A stretch of DNA of 64,000 nucleotides from Polynucleobacter sp. CS-Odin-A6 (GTDB taxonomy: Bacteria; Pseudomonadota; Gammaproteobacteria; Burkholderiales; Burkholderiaceae): assembly GCF_018882095.1 (NCBI RefSeq), contig NZ_JACVPD010000004.1, forward strand, positions 186,001-250,000, in the 5' to 3' direction. A program made the translations under genes and the position numbers. Position 1 is the first letter of the stretch. Every line of letters starts with the position of its first letter. The notes beneath the pieces were generated by a model. It worked only from the letters and a program-made list of their open reading frames with translations. It was not told the origin of the DNA and ran no database searches. Shown in pieces: positions 1 through 9,247 of the stretch.

Positions 1-1195
1 TCACGGGGCCATGCTGCGTCTCTTTGACTAAAAAACGCAGTGGTGGCTCTCCTTTAATGTCGATAATTTCCTGGCGAACCTTAAAAGAGAGTGGTCCATC
101 TGGACCGCGGTAGACTCCGGGATTTTTGGGGTCTAACTGTTCAATATATAAATCCTGTACGTCTGGTCCTGTATTCGTAAAGCTCCAAGCAAATTGATCT
201 GTTCTGCCAAGCACTATCGCTGGAATGCCGGGAAGAGTGGCGCCAATGACATTAAGGTCTGGCGCCTCTAGATGAGCCATATACCAAATCGCAGGGGCAG
301 ATAGACCAAGGTGAGGGTCATTCGCAAGCAAGGGTTTGCCAGAAGCTGTCAGCTTGCCGTTGAGTGCCCAATTATTAGAGCCAATACCATCTTTCCCACC
401 AGGCGCCTCGTTCATCGCCAATTCGGTAGCAGGAAGCGTCTTGGATTTTTGATCCTTTACTAATGGATTCGGATTGAATACATTGAGGTCGCGATACATT
501 TTGGCAAAGTCAAGGTTGCTGACTAGCTCTCCCGGTGTATAGGCCGGCATCACTTCCCATATCTGCTGAGTCGTTAAAAACTGTGACAACTCCAGGCGTT
601 GTAATTCTTTATGCCAATTGCCACCAAGGTCGAGAGCCATCATCAACATCCATGCCACACTGTCTGTCGGTGACCAATGCCCTGGTTTGGATCCTGTTAA
701 AAAATATTCAACAGGAAGCGCCCAGCCTAAGTTGGCATTACCCGAATTGACGCCATCTGCATAGGCTTGCATGAGACGTTTAGTCGCAATGGGGTAGCGA
801 TCAAATTGCTTTTCAGCAGCCTGCTTGATGCCGAGTGTGCGAATAAAACGATCGATTGACAGGGTTTCTTTTCCAAGGATTTCAGAAAGACGTCCACTCG
901 CTAATCGACGATTAACTTCCATTTGCCAAGAACGTTCACCGGCGTGCAAATACCCCAATGCAAACAGCGCATCAGAAGAGCTCTTCGCTTTAATATGAGG
1001 AATATCACTTTCATCGAAGGTAATGACAACGGAATCACCCAGACTCTTAATGACCCGTTTGCCAGAGGGATTGGTTTGAGCTGAACTTAGGTAGATTATT
1101 CCGGCGATAATCACCAAGGCAAGAGCTGAAGAGGTAAGCCAGAAGATCCCCTTAAAAAGGATTTTCAGACCTGAGCTCGGGGAAGGAACTTTCAT
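1..1195 (-). CDS. Penicillin acylase family protein, 3' part cut by window edge
   Basis: This is an N-terminal nucleophile hydrolase of the S45 penicillin/acyl-homoserine-lactone acylase family, which cleaves amide bonds outside the cytoplasm after self-processing. The reading frame is open from an ATG at 1195 to base 1, so the C-terminus is missing. A hydrophobic segment at about residues 10-36 is a signal or anchor. The motif G-S-N-N-W with Ser273 is the expected N-terminus of the mature beta chain, preceded by a spacer rich in Gly and Asp. The segment LHAGERSWQME (about residues 88-98) is typical of the alpha chain. The substrate cannot be deduced. It is divergent from the tRNA-Leu gene. 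Family assignment is confident, specificity is not. Confidence 0.9.
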   Translation of the reverse strand, partial: MKVPSPSSGLKILFKGIFWLTSSALALVIIAGIIYLSSAQTNPSGKRVIKSLGDSVVITFDESDIPHIKAKSSSDALFALGYLHAGERSWQMEVNRRLASGRLSEILGKETLSIDRFIRTLGIKQAAEKQFDRYPIATKRLMQAYADGVNSGNANLGWALPVEYFLTGSKPGHWSPTDSVAWMLMMALDLGGNWHKELQRLELSQFLTTQQIWEVMPAYTPGELVSNLDFAKMYRDLNVFNPNPLVKDQKSKTLPATELAMNEAPGGKDGIGSNNWALNGKLTASGKPLLANDPHLGLSAPAIWYMAHLEAPDLNVIGATLPGIPAIVLGRTDQFAWSFTNTGPDVQDLYIEQLDPKNPGVYRGPDGPLSFKVRQEIIDIKGEPPLRFLVKETQHGPV

Positions 1196-1328
1196 GGCAT
1201 TAGTGTAGTAGGTTTCCCCCCCACTTCCGGTCAAGTCCAAACGAAAGTAGGCTTCCCGAGCCCTATAGACCTCGCATGCTAAAATTCATCCGTCTTGGTT
1301 TTTTAGTACGGCTTTATTGCTCGTGCGA

Positions 1329-1417
1329 GCCCGAGTGGTGAAATCGGTAGACACAGCAGATTTAAAATCTGCCGACTCAAAAAAGTCGTGCCGGTTCGAT
1401 TCCGGCCTCGGGCACCA
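1329..1417 (+). tRNA. tRNA-Leu (UAA)
   Basis: The gene is 89 bases long with an encoded CCA. The 5' GCCCGAG pairs with 3' CTCGGGC. The anticodon loop TTTAAAA carries TAA. A long variable arm (class II tRNA) and a T-loop GTTCGATTC are visible. It lies 21 bases before a small secreted-protein gene on the same strand. Confidence 0.97.
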
Positions 1418-1438
1418 ATCGATTGATTTCAGGCATCC

Positions 1439-1891
1439 TTGAAACACTTTCCTATTTTTCTCTCTCTTCTATTTTTTTGGACCAGTTCTCCCCTGGCAGC
1501 ACAGCCCCTTATTTTTACTTGTGAGCGCGCGGAGAAGAATTACACTGAAGTCTATGAATTAAAAATTAGTCCAGCCTCTCATAATCAGAAGGCTAAGGTA
1601 TTTGTCGATAGCCGAGATTTGGATCTGTCAGATGAGATGGGTCGACAATCCATCAAAAATGTAGTGATCACTACTTCAGCCATTTTGATTTCGATGGAGG
1701 CCCACTTTCCACCTGAGAGATTTGATGGCGTTCAATATGGAGCAGGTTCAGTAAAGACGGCGATTGCGATTAACCGATCTTCCGGTCAGCTCAGAAAAGC
1801 AGAGACCATTCAAGGCGGAATTCTGTCTGCAACTCTTGGTGAGGGTAGTAAGATCTATCAAGAGCAATGTGTTGCTCTACATAAACCTTAA
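1439..1891 (+). CDS. Small secreted protein of unknown function
   Basis: I do not recognise a family. The 150-residue product begins with a typical signal peptide (basic MKHF start, hydrophobic stretch to residue 18, cleavage likely after the Ala-Ala around residues 20-21), followed by a beta-rich mature part of about 128 residues with two Cys (mature positions near the start and near the end) that could form a disulfide. The frame opens with a TTG at 1439, and no better ATG gives the signal peptide. The ribosome site is weak. It starts 21 bases after tRNA-Leu, so read-through from the tRNA promoter is possible. Its 3' end overlaps the end of exbD on the other strand by 4 bases. A periplasmic location is inferred. 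Confidence 0.7.
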   Translation: MKHFPIFLSLLFFWTSSPLAAQPLIFTCERAEKNYTEVYELKISPASHNQKAKVFVDSRDLDLSDEMGRQSIKNVVITTSAILISMEAHFPPERFDGVQYGAGSVKTAIAINRSSGQLRKAETIQGGILSATLGEGSKIYQEQCVALHKP

Positions 1892-2301
1892 TTCGGCTCT
1901 GTCACAAACCCCAGTTTTGTTAAGCCAGCACGACGCGATGCGGCTAGTACCTGAGCAACGTATTCATACTTTACAGATTTATCTGCTCTTAAATTAATCT
2001 CTGGTTGCGGTTCTTTCTGGGCGGCTTTTTCTGCGTAGCCATCGAAAGTTTTTAAATCAATCGGCGTACTATTCCAGAAAATCTGGCCCTTCGCATCAAT
2101 CGATAATTGGACTGACTCAGGTTTCACTTCATTGCGGACGCTATTGGCCTTGGGTAGCTCAACCTTAACCGCCTGCTGGATGACGGGCAGAGTGATGATG
2201 AAAATAATCAAGAGCACCAACATGACATCCACCATCGGAGTCATGTTGATTTCCGCCATGATAGCGTCTTCGTTCTGATCGTTTTGCAGATTCAAGGACA
2301 T
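1888..2301 (-). CDS. exbD: ExbD/TolR family biopolymer transport protein
   Basis: This is the proton-channel partner of ExbB in the inner-membrane complex that energises TonB (or TolA). The 137-residue length is normal. The short cytoplasmic N-terminus ends in INMTPMVDVMLVLLIIFI (about residues 19-36). It holds the single membrane helix with the conserved Asp that carries protons. A periplasmic domain of about 90 residues follows, ending in the GLTKLGFVTE-type motif of the family. It is the last gene of a murI-tonB-exbB-exbD run; exbB ends 2 bases upstream, so translation is probably coupled. ExbD rather than TolR is favoured by the adjacent tonB. Confidence 0.92.
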   Translation of the reverse strand: MSLNLQNDQNEDAIMAEINMTPMVDVMLVLLIIFIITLPVIQQAVKVELPKANSVRNEVKPESVQLSIDAKGQIFWNSTPIDLKTFDGYAEKAAQKEPQPEINLRADKSVKYEYVAQVLAASRRAGLTKLGFVTEPN

Positions 2302-2303
2302 GT

Positions 2304-2996
2304 TTATTCTCCGGAATCCACACGGGCGCCGGTCACAAAGTAAGCAAGTAAGTCATTGCCAAAGCGATTGAGGTCAGCAACTAGCAGTTTATTGGCGCGG
2401 TTAATGGCGTTAAAACCCAGCACTGCTGGAATCGCAACAGCCAAACCTAAGGCAGTCATAATGAGGGCTTCACCAATCGGGCCGGCGACTTGATCAATTT
2501 GTGCGCTACCAGAGCTGCTAATGGCGATCAGGGCGTGATAGATTCCCCACACTGTTCCAAACAAGCCAATAAAGGGTGCAGTTGCGCCAGTAGAGCCCAG
2601 AAAGGTAAGGCCCTTTTGCAGTTGCGCTGCAATCCCATCAATACTGTTCTTCAGACTCCTCGCCATCCACTCGGAATAGTTGAGTGTTTGCAGAAGTTCA
2701 CGATGATTATTGGATTGACTCTGGTGATGGGTAGATGCGCCACTCGCTGCTTTGGCAATCTGATAGTAAGGATTACTTGCGTGACCAGTAAAAGCATTCA
2801 GACCTTGATCATAAGAAGTAGCACGCCAAAATTGATCCAGCTCGGGTTTGAATTTGCGGAGATTGCGCAAATCCCAAAAGCGTGACAGCAAAATGACCCA
2901 AGTTACGATAGAGCAGATGAGTAATGCCAGGGCGACAAAGCGGGTAATCATATCCCCTTCAAGCCACAAATTTGCTAAGCCAAATGGTGTATTCAT
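2304..2996 (-). CDS. exbB: ExbB/TolQ/MotA family proton channel protein
   Basis: This 230-residue inner-membrane protein forms the pentameric channel around ExbD. The first membrane helix is at about residues 17-37, a cytoplasmic loop follows, and two further helices lie in the C-terminal half. The family signature FLGSTGATAPFIGLFGTVWGI (about residues 131-151) and a later GPIGEALIMTALGLAVAIPAV stretch are clear. It sits 5 bases after tonB and 2 bases before exbD, which fits one operon. The neighbouring tonB points to ExbB function in outer-membrane receptor energisation, probably iron or cobalamin uptake, although no receptor gene is in the window. Confidence 0.93.
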   Translation of the reverse strand: MNTPFGLANLWLEGDMITRFVALALLICSIVTWVILLSRFWDLRNLRKFKPELDQFWRATSYDQGLNAFTGHASNPYYQIAKAASGASTHHQSQSNNHRELLQTLNYSEWMARSLKNSIDGIAAQLQKGLTFLGSTGATAPFIGLFGTVWGIYHALIAISSSGSAQIDQVAGPIGEALIMTALGLAVAIPAVLGFNAINRANKLLVADLNRFGNDLLAYFVTGARVDSGE

Positions 2997-3001
2997 GATG
3001 A

Positions 3002-3691
3002 TTAATTCTTTAAATTAAATTTAATTAACAGGTTGGTAGAAATTCTGGCTGGAGAGCCGTTGACTAAAAACGGTTTAAAACGATAGCGATGACCAATCTC
3101 AGAAGCTGCTCGATCTAGCCTGGGAAAAGAGCTCGAACGCAATAAAGCGACTTCTTCAACACTTCCTGATTCATCAATAATTAATCGCACCACCACTTCA
3201 CCCTGCTCACCAGATCGTTTGGAGAAAGAGGGGTAATAGGCATCTGCATCAGGTTGATATAAGACTATTAGTTTACCAATGTCGGTTTGAATGGGTGTGC
3301 CACTAGATCCCGGAGCAGTTGCGGGTGCGACCGTAGCATTGGGAGCCTGAGATTCGCTTTTAGATTGGGGGGCTGGCGGTGTGGGGACTTGTGCCTGGGT
3401 CTGCGGTGATACTGGTGCTTTGGTGGACTTTTCATCCACGGTCTTCTTCTGCTCTTGCTTTGGTTTTGGCGGAGGAGGAGTTGAAGGAGCTTGAGTTTGT
3501 TTAGCAGCTTCAGGGCTGACTAAATTTGCCATTACTCGCGCATCATCCGGATTATTCTCATTGTCTGGCTTCATGCTGCTCTGAAAGCCAATTAAGAAGA
3601 GGAGGTGCAGGGCAATAACAATGCCAAGGATGATGCGTTCGCTTGCACTGAATGGTAAACGCGCGCTGATTTGGGTAAAGAAGGTACTCAT
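3002..3691 (-). CDS. tonB: TonB family energy transducer
   Basis: This 229-residue periplasm-spanning protein couples the ExbBD proton channel to outer-membrane receptors. A single membrane anchor lies at about residues 20-36. It is followed by a long low-complexity linker rich in Pro, Lys, Gln and Ala (about residues 65-130), as expected for spanning the periplasm. The C-terminal TonB domain (about residues 145-229) contains the YYPSFSKRSGEQGEVVVRL and SSSFPRLDRAA motifs of the family. The start codon overlaps the murI stop by 4 bases, showing translational coupling with the cell-wall gene. The operon partners exbB and exbD follow directly. Confidence 0.92.
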   Translation of the reverse strand: MSTFFTQISARLPFSASERIILGIVIALHLLFLIGFQSSMKPDNENNPDDARVMANLVSPEAAKQTQAPSTPPPPKPKQEQKKTVDEKSTKAPVSPQTQAQVPTPPAPQSKSESQAPNATVAPATAPGSSGTPIQTDIGKLIVLYQPDADAYYPSFSKRSGEQGEVVVRLIIDESGSVEEVALLRSSSFPRLDRAASEIGHRYRFKPFLVNGSPARISTNLLIKFNLKN

Positions 3692-4497
3692 CTGAAATGA
3701 CTCACCAGCTCAGATTCAATCCGGTGCAGACTAAGATCGGATTGGATTAATTCTTGCGCCATCTTGGATAGGGTTTCAGAATCTTTACTACTAAGAAATG
3801 ATATGGAGCCATGTCTACCATCACCAAGCATCTTCCCTTGCGCTTCTAATTTCCGCTTGAGTTGGCGCACTACGGCATCGCTGGTATCAATCAAATTGAT
3901 CGTGTCACCCAATAATTTGCGAATAGCTTTTCTAAGAAAAGGGTAGTGAGTGCATCCAAGAACCAGGGTATCTGCCCCCGCATCCTGAATTGGTTCTAGA
4001 TGCTTGGCTAGAAGCTCTAAGACTGTGTCGCTATTGGCTTGGCCTGCCTCAATTAAGGGAACTAAACCAGCGCCTGCTTGCTTAATAAATTGGTATTCAC
4101 TTGGAAGTGTCGCTAATAGGGCATTGAACTTATCGCTTTGGAGTGTCGCTTCCGTCGCAAGAACACCCACCACGCCATTGGTCGATTGCATTGCTGCTGG
4201 CTTAATCCCTGGCTCCACCCCAATGATGGGAATGTGTATGAGTACGGTGCGGATATGCGCTATCGCTTGAGCAGTAGCTGTATTGCAGGCTACTATGATT
4301 GCATCGCACCCTTTTGCCGCCAAATACTGACATAGCTCCATACTGCGAGCAGCGATCCACTCGCTCGATTTTTCTCCATAAGGCGCATTGATCGAGTCGG
4401 CTAAATAGATATAGTCGTGTTCAGGAAGCTGGCGCAAAGCCTCATCCAAAATGGATAGGCCGCCTACGCCAGAATCAAATACCCCGATGAGTGCCAA
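3688..4497 (-). CDS. murI: Glutamate racemase
   Basis: It converts L-glutamate to D-glutamate for peptidoglycan, in the cytoplasm and without cofactor. The 269 residues match the family length. Both catalytic cysteines are present: Cys71 in VACNTATA and Cys182 in LGCTHYP. The N-terminal substrate-binding DSGVGGLS is at residues 8-15. It lies 43 bases after fumA and overlaps tonB by 4 bases, so the gene order fumA-murI-tonB-exbB-exbD may be one transcript; no terminator is visible between them. Confidence 0.96.
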   Translation of the reverse strand: MALIGVFDSGVGGLSILDEALRQLPEHDYIYLADSINAPYGEKSSEWIAARSMELCQYLAAKGCDAIIVACNTATAQAIAHIRTVLIHIPIIGVEPGIKPAAMQSTNGVVGVLATEATLQSDKFNALLATLPSEYQFIKQAGAGLVPLIEAGQANSDTVLELLAKHLEPIQDAGADTLVLGCTHYPFLRKAIRKLLGDTINLIDTSDAVVRQLKRKLEAQGKMLGDGRHGSISFLSSKDSETLSKMAQELIQSDLSLHRIESELVSHFR

Positions 4498-4540
4498 GTA
4501 ACAGTCGCTTAACTATAGAGGATTGTGATGAGTGCTTATC

Positions 4541-6064
4541 TTACGCAATCGTGACTGGAATGCCGCCAATCTTTGCTTGCCACTCTTTTGGGCCAGTCTC
4601 ATGCATCGAGATGCCTGCAGAGCTTACGGCTACCGTTACGGGCATGTCTTTAACATCGAATTCATAAATGGCTTCCATGCCTAAGTCTGCAAAACCGACT
4701 ACCTTAGCTGTCTGAATTGCCTTAGATACCAAGTAAGCTGCGCCGCCGACTGCCATTAAGTAAGCAGACTTATGCTTCTTGATGGCCTCAATTGCAGTAG
4801 GTCCTCGTTCTGCTTTGCCAATCATGGAAATCAGACCAGTCTTGGCCAGCATCATCTCCGTAAATTTATCCATGCGAGTGGATGTCGTCGGACCTGCAGG
4901 TCCGACAGCTTCATTGCCTACAGGATCGACTGGGCCAACGTAATAAATCACTCGATTCTGAAAGCTGACTGGTAACGCTTCTCCTTTAGCGAGCATTTCC
5001 TGGATTCGTTTATGAGCCGCATCACGCCCAGTCAAAATTTTGCCATTGAGGAGTAGTGTTTCGCCTGCTTTCCAAGCAGCTACTTCCTCTGCAGTCAGGG
5101 TGTCTAAGTTTACGCGCTTGGATTTTTTAGTGTCTGGAGTCCAGGTAACATCAGGCCAATCCGATAATGAGGGCGCTTCTAATTTTGCTGGACCATCGCC
5201 ATGGAGATGGAAGTGCACATGGCGAGTAGCAGCACAGTTTGGAATCATGGCTACTGGCAAAGAGGCTGCATGGGTTGGGTAATCTAAAATCTTGATATCT
5301 AAAACAGTGGTTAAGCCACCGAGACCTTGGGCGCCGATGCCTAATTGATTTACTTTCTCATAAAGCTCCAGACGCAGTTCTTCAAGCTTATTCTGAGGAC
5401 CGCGAGCAATCAACTCCTGAATATCCACTGGACCCATTAGAGACTCTTTAGCCATTAGCATGGCTTTTTCTGGGGTTCCGCCAATGCCGATCCCCAAAAT
5501 ACCTGGAGGGCACCAGCCTGCACCCATGGTGGGAACCGTTTTAAGGACCCAATCCACGATGGAGTCAGAGGGGTTGAGCATGACCATCTTGGCTTTGTTC
5601 TCAGAGCCACCACCCTTGGCGGCACAAATGACTTCAACATCATCGCCAGGGACAATCTCGTAATGGATAACAGCGGGAGTGTTGTCACCCGTGTTTTTAC
5701 GTTTACCTGCTGGATCAGTCAACACCGAAGCACGTAGCGGGTTATCGGGGTGCATGTAAGCCCGGCGAACCCCTTCATTCACCATCTCACTCACACTCAT
5801 AGTGGCATCGCCCCATTGGACATTCATGCCAATTTTCAGAAAAACGACTGCAATACCGGTGTCTTGGCACATTGGTCGGTGACCCTCTGCGCACATGCGG
5901 CTATTGGTCAAGATTTGGGCAATCGCATCCTTCGCAGCCTCACCTTGCTCCAGCTCGTAAGCCTTGCCCATGGCGGAAATGAAGTCCTTTGGATGGTAGT
6001 AAGAGATGAATTGAAAGGCATCTGCAACGCTTTGAATCAGGTCATTTTGTTTAATATTGGTCAT
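4541..6064 (-). CDS. fumA: Class I fumarate hydratase (4Fe-4S)
   Basis: It interconverts fumarate and malate in the citric acid cycle. The 507-residue protein is a single-chain class I fumarase with an iron-sulfur cluster, unlike the cluster-free class II FumC. The N-terminal domain holds the cysteine region MCAEGHRPMCQDTG (about residue 57 on), CAAKGGGSENKAKM and GAGWCPPGILGIGIGG. The C-terminal domain holds the GPTTSTRMD and KAERGPTAIEAI motifs. Iron-cluster cysteines appear intact. The start ATG at 6064 is followed by an ordinary class I N-terminus. It is divergent from acs across a 166-base gap. Oxygen sensitivity of this class is known; regulation is not visible. Confidence 0.95.
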   Translation of the reverse strand: MTNIKQNDLIQSVADAFQFISYYHPKDFISAMGKAYELEQGEAAKDAIAQILTNSRMCAEGHRPMCQDTGIAVVFLKIGMNVQWGDATMSVSEMVNEGVRRAYMHPDNPLRASVLTDPAGKRKNTGDNTPAVIHYEIVPGDDVEVICAAKGGGSENKAKMVMLNPSDSIVDWVLKTVPTMGAGWCPPGILGIGIGGTPEKAMLMAKESLMGPVDIQELIARGPQNKLEELRLELYEKVNQLGIGAQGLGGLTTVLDIKILDYPTHAASLPVAMIPNCAATRHVHFHLHGDGPAKLEAPSLSDWPDVTWTPDTKKSKRVNLDTLTAEEVAAWKAGETLLLNGKILTGRDAAHKRIQEMLAKGEALPVSFQNRVIYYVGPVDPVGNEAVGPAGPTTSTRMDKFTEMMLAKTGLISMIGKAERGPTAIEAIKKHKSAYLMAVGGAAYLVSKAIQTAKVVGFADLGMEAIYEFDVKDMPVTVAVSSAGISMHETGPKEWQAKIGGIPVTIA

Positions 6065-6230
6065 CGTCTTTAACTTTATGGAGTAAGGTTTGTTCTATTT
6101 TAAGGGTTTGCCATAGAGCAAATCTAGCGTGTTTTCACTTATCTTATGAAGGCTAAGGGATGCGCTTCCCTGATTCTGCTGTGTTTTTGCAGAAAAGTTG
6201 ACCGTTTATTGAATAGAAGGGCTTTAAAGC

Positions 6231-8204
6231 ATGGAATCATTAATGCACGAAAACCGCGTTTTTAACCCATCTGCAGATTTTGTTAAAGGAGCCGCCATTT
6301 CAGGAATGGAGGCGTACAACACACTTTGCGCAGAAGCTGAAAAAGATTATGAGGGTTTTTGGGGTCGCCTTGCGAAGGAAAATATTTTCTGGAAGAAGCC
6401 TTTCACGAAAGTTCTCGATGAATCCAAAGTGCCTTTCTACAAGTGGTTTGAAGATGGCACAACCAATGCTTCTCACAACTGCTTAGACCGCCAGGTTGAA
6501 AATGGTTTGGGTGCTAAGACTGCCATTATTTTTGAGGCGGATGACGGTTCAGTTACCAATGTGACTTATCAAGAATTGCTTGAGCGTGTCAGTAAGTTTG
6601 CTAATGCGCTTCGTAAGATGGGCATCAAGTCTGGTGATCGCGTCATTATTTATATGGCAATGACAATTGATGGCATTGTTGCAATGCAAGCTTGTGCTCG
6701 TATCGGTGCCATTCACTCTGTTGTATTCGGTGGCTTCTCGGCCAAAGCATTACAAGAGCGGATTGTTGACGTTGGCGCTGTTGCTGTGATTACAGCGGAT
6801 GGCCAATTCCGAGGTGGTAAGGTATTGCCGCTGAAAGCCATTCTTGATGAAGCAATTGCTCTGGGTGATTGCGATAAAGTAAAAAACATCATTGTTAAAA
6901 AGCGTACCGGCACTGCAGTAACGATGGTTGCTGGCCGTGATGTGTGGATGGATGAAGTCGCTGCTGTTGAATCTGCTACCTGCGAGCCAGAGTGGGTTAG
7001 TGCTGAGCATCCATTGTTCATTCTGTATACATCGGGCTCTACTGGTAAACCTAAAGGAGTGCAACACTCCACGGGCGGTTACCTCTTGTGGACCATTCTG
7101 ACGATGAAGTGGACCTTTGATATCAAACCGAATGATGTGTTCTGGTGTACTGCTGACATTGGTTGGGTAACAGGTCACTCCTATATTACTTACGGGCCAC
7201 TCGCAGTAGGAGCCACAGAAATTGTGTTTGAGGGCGTACCCACTTTTCCGAATGCGGGTCGCTTCTGGGACATGATCCAGAAACACAAGGCAACCATTTT
7301 CTATACTGCCCCAACCGCCATTCGTTCTTTGATCAAAGCCTCCAGCAATGATGAGGCAATACATCCCAAGAGTTATGACCTATCTTCGCTGCGCCTTTTG
7401 GGTTCCGTTGGTGAGCCGATTAATCCAGAGGCTTGGATGTGGTACTACGAGAATGTGGGTGGCAAACGCTGCCCAATCGCAGATACTTTTTGGCAGACAG
7501 AAACGGGTGGTCATATGATCTCCCCATTACCCGGTGCAACGCCCATGATTCCGGGTTCTTGTACTTTGCCATTGCCCGGCATCATGGCGGCGATTGTGGA
7601 CGAGGCAGGAGTCGATGTACCAAATGGTAGTGGCGGTATCTTGGTAGTGAAGCGCCCATGGCCCTCGATGATCCGCACGATTTGGGGTGACCCTGAGCGT
7701 TTCATTAAATCGTATTTCCCGGAAGAGCTGGGTGGTACTTTGTATTTGGCTGGTGATGGCGCAATTCGTAATGAAGAGACTGGTTATTTCACAATTACTG
7801 GACGTATCGATGACGTCTTAAATGTATCTGGTCACCGTATGGGCACGATGGAAATTGAATCTTGCTTGGTTGCCAATCCCTTAGTTGCTGAGGCTGCAGT
7901 AGTAGGCCGCCCTGATGACATGACTGGTGAAGCAATCTGTGCCTTTGTGGTTTTGAAGGGTGTTCGACCCACTGGCGATGAAGCTCAGAGGCTCGCGACT
8001 GAATTACGTAATTGGGTTGCTAAAGAGATTGGCCCGATCGCCAAGCCAAAAGATATTCGCTTTGGCGATAATCTGCCTAAGACCCGTTCTGGAAAAATTA
8101 TGCGCCGCTTATTGCGTGTGATTGCTAAAGGTGAAGAAGTTACCCAAGACACTTCCACCCTGGAGAACCCTGCAATTTTGGAGCAACTCAAGCAGCCTTT
8201 ATAA
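6231..8204 (+). CDS. acs: Acetyl-CoA synthetase (AMP-forming)
   Basis: It activates acetate to acetyl-CoA through acetyl-AMP in the cytoplasm. The 657 residues match Acs. An N-terminal ACAS_N region (about residues 28-85) precedes the adenylation domain. The P-loop [11 protein letters not shown] is at about residue 265, and the motifs [22 protein letters not shown] and [21 protein letters not shown] follow. The C-terminal domain has [10 protein letters not shown] with the acetylatable lysine near residue 622. An in-frame ATG at 6243 is an alternative start; the first is chosen because it leaves an AGGG about 13 bases upstream. It stands alone between the fumA promoter region and tRNA-Ser(GGA). 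Confidence 0.96.
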   Translation: MESLMHENRVFNPSADFVKGAAISGMEAYNTLCAEAEKDYEGFWGRLAKENIFWKKPFTKVLDESKVPFYKWFEDGTTNASHNCLDRQVENGLGAKTAIIFEADDGSVTNVTYQELLERVSKFANALRKMGIKSGDRVIIYMAMTIDGIVAMQACARIGAIHSVVFGGFSAKALQERIVDVGAVAVITADGQFRGGKVLPLKAILDEAIALGDCDKVKNIIVKKRTGTAVTMVAGRDVWMDEVAAVESATCEPEWVSAEHPLFILYTSGSTGKPKGVQHSTGGYLLWTILTMKWTFDIKPNDVFWCTADIGWVTGHSYITYGPLAVGATEIVFEGVPTFPNAGRFWDMIQKHKATIFYTAPTAIRSLIKASSNDEAIHPKSYDLSSLRLLGSVGEPINPEAWMWYYENVGGKRCPIADTFWQTETGGHMISPLPGATPMIPGSCTLPLPGIMAAIVDEAGVDVPNGSGGILVVKRPWPSMIRTIWGDPERFIKSYFPEELGGTLYLAGDGAIRNEETGYFTITGRIDDVLNVSGHRMGTMEIESCLVANPLVAEAAVVGRPDDMTGEAICAFVVLKGVRPTGDEAQRLATELRNWVAKEIGPIAKPKDIRFGDNLPKTRSGKIMRRLLRVIAKGEEVTQDTSTLENPAILEQLKQPL

Positions 8205-8251
8205 GGATTGGGCGCAAACCATTCCTCGAAACGTATAATGAGAGGTTGTAC

Positions 8252-8342
8252 GGAAGGGTGGATGAGCGGTTTAAGTCACACGCCTGGAAAGCGTGCGTAG
8301 GTTTATAGCCTACCGCGGGTTCGAATCCCGCCTCTTCCGCCA
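8252..8342 (+). tRNA. tRNA-Ser (GGA)
   Basis: The gene is 91 bases long with encoded CCA. The acceptor GGAAGGG pairs with CTCTTCC, allowing one wobble pair. The anticodon loop CTGGAAA carries GGA, and a long variable arm marks class II. Its last bases (CCTCTTCCGCCA) are nearly those of tRNA-Ser(UGA) at 24775, but no att-type repeats follow here. Confidence 0.97.
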
Positions 8343-8350
8343 GCAGTTCG

Positions 8351-8374
8351 AAACCACCTTCGGGTGGTTTTTTT
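8351..8374 (+). terminator. Rho-independent terminator after tRNA-Ser(GGA)
   Basis: Stem AACCACC / GGTGGTT with loop TTCG, followed by a run of seven T. Confidence 0.9.
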
Positions 8375-8480
8375 ACGCCTATTTTTCATATTATTGGCTA
8401 AATTAAGTGCTCAAATGAGTGCTTATGTTTCTCATAACCCCCTAATTTTAATGAAAGAATAGGGTTTTCTGCCTTTTTGT

Positions 8481-8540
8481 TGCATTGCCGCAAATAAATC
8501 TTGCAGTGCAATAAAAAACTTCCTACAATGGTGCATTGCA
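8481..8540 (+). promoter_or_regulatory. Three TGCANTGC sites, probable PhaR-type operators
   Basis: Three copies of a short palindromic word lie in the phasin promoter: TGCATTGCC (8481-8489), TGCAGTGCA (8502-8510) and TGCATTGCA (8532-8540). The centres are 21 and 30 bases apart, so all would sit on about the same face of the helix. The second overlaps the -35 box and the third follows the -10 box, positions suited to repression. PhaR repressors of the polyhydroxybutyrate pathway bind TGC-rich sites before phaP genes in related bacteria; that PhaR acts here is inference. Confidence 0.5.
8501..8529 (+). promoter_or_regulatory. Sigma-70 promoter of the phasin gene
   Basis: TTGCAG (8501-8506) and TACAAT (8524-8529) are separated by 17 bases. 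Transcription would start about 8536, giving a leader of about 40 bases before the AGGAAA ribosome site and the ATG at 8578. Confidence 0.75.
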
Positions 8541-8577
8541 ATAAATTTTATCAACCTTAAAAAGTTAGGAAAACACC

Positions 8578-9150
8578 ATGTTCCAGAATCAATTAAACGA
8601 CCAACTCTCACAAGCTCAAACTAAAGCTGTTGAAAGCGCAAAGTATTTAGCTCAAGTTGCTGTTGAAAGCGCGCAAGAATTAGCTGAGTTGAACCAAGCC
8701 GCTGCCAAAGACGCTTTGGTTGCTGCTCAAGATGCTAGCGCTAAATTAATGGCAATCAAAGATGCGCAGGAATTAACTAAATTAGCTCAGCCAGAAGTGG
8801 CTCAAGACGCTGCTAAATATGCAGCTGCATACCAAGCTAAGGTAAACAAAGTCATGCGTAATGGCAACAAAGAAGTTGCTCAAGTAGTTGACGCTTCTAT
8901 TGATGACGCACGTGCTGAAATGGTTAACTTTGTTAAAGAAGCAACTAAGACAGCGCCTGCTGGTTCTGAGGCATTTGTAGCTGCATTTAAGACTGCATTT
9001 GAAACTTCACTCCAACAGTTTGACCAAGTGCGCGCTACAGCAACTGACGCATTCGCAAACTTTGAAAAGAGTGTTGATGCTGCAATGGCTAACATGCAAG
9101 GTCAATATGCAGTAGCTAAGCCAGCAACAAAAAGCCGCAAATCTGCTTAA
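8578..9150 (+). CDS. phaP: Phasin (polyhydroxyalkanoate granule-associated protein)
   Basis: Phasins coat polyhydroxybutyrate granules and control their number and size. The 190-residue product is Ala/Gln/Glu-rich, has no Cys or membrane segment, and is almost entirely heptad-like helix. It begins MFQNQLNDQLSQAQ and carries ASIDDARAEMVNFVKEA in the middle, typical of the Phasin_2 (betaproteobacterial PhaP) family. The C-terminus is basic (TKSRKSA), and low-complexity AKPATKSRKSA tails are common in this group. A strong promoter, good ribosome site and terminator make it a monocistronic, probably abundant transcript. No other PHA gene is in the window. Confidence 0.9.
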   Translation: MFQNQLNDQLSQAQTKAVESAKYLAQVAVESAQELAELNQAAAKDALVAAQDASAKLMAIKDAQELTKLAQPEVAQDAAKYAAAYQAKVNKVMRNGNKEVAQVVDASIDDARAEMVNFVKEATKTAPAGSEAFVAAFKTAFETSLQQFDQVRATATDAFANFEKSVDAAMANMQGQYAVAKPATKSRKSA

Positions 9151-9173
9151 TTCGTTTTAAGTGTCTTTGTGAG

Positions 9174-9197
9174 AAACCGCCTTCGGGCGGTTTTTTC
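9174..9197 (+). terminator. Rho-independent terminator of phaP
   Basis: Stem AACCGCC / GGCGGTT with loop TTCG and a T-rich tail. Confidence 0.92.
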
Positions 9198-9247
9198 TTT
9201 TCCGGATGTCGTAATATCTCAGGACTAAAACCACAACGGAGAATCAC

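Noticed and set aside
6750..7364. 204-residue antisense frame inside acs
   Set aside because: It is a shadow of the strongly conserved acs coding frame with no start signal and no recognisable product.
8327..8342. tRNA-Ser(GGA) end as an alternative attachment site for the island
   Set aside because: It shares only CCTCTTCCGCCA with attR, whereas tRNA-Ser(UGA) shares 15 bases including flanking positions; no GTTACC words follow it.
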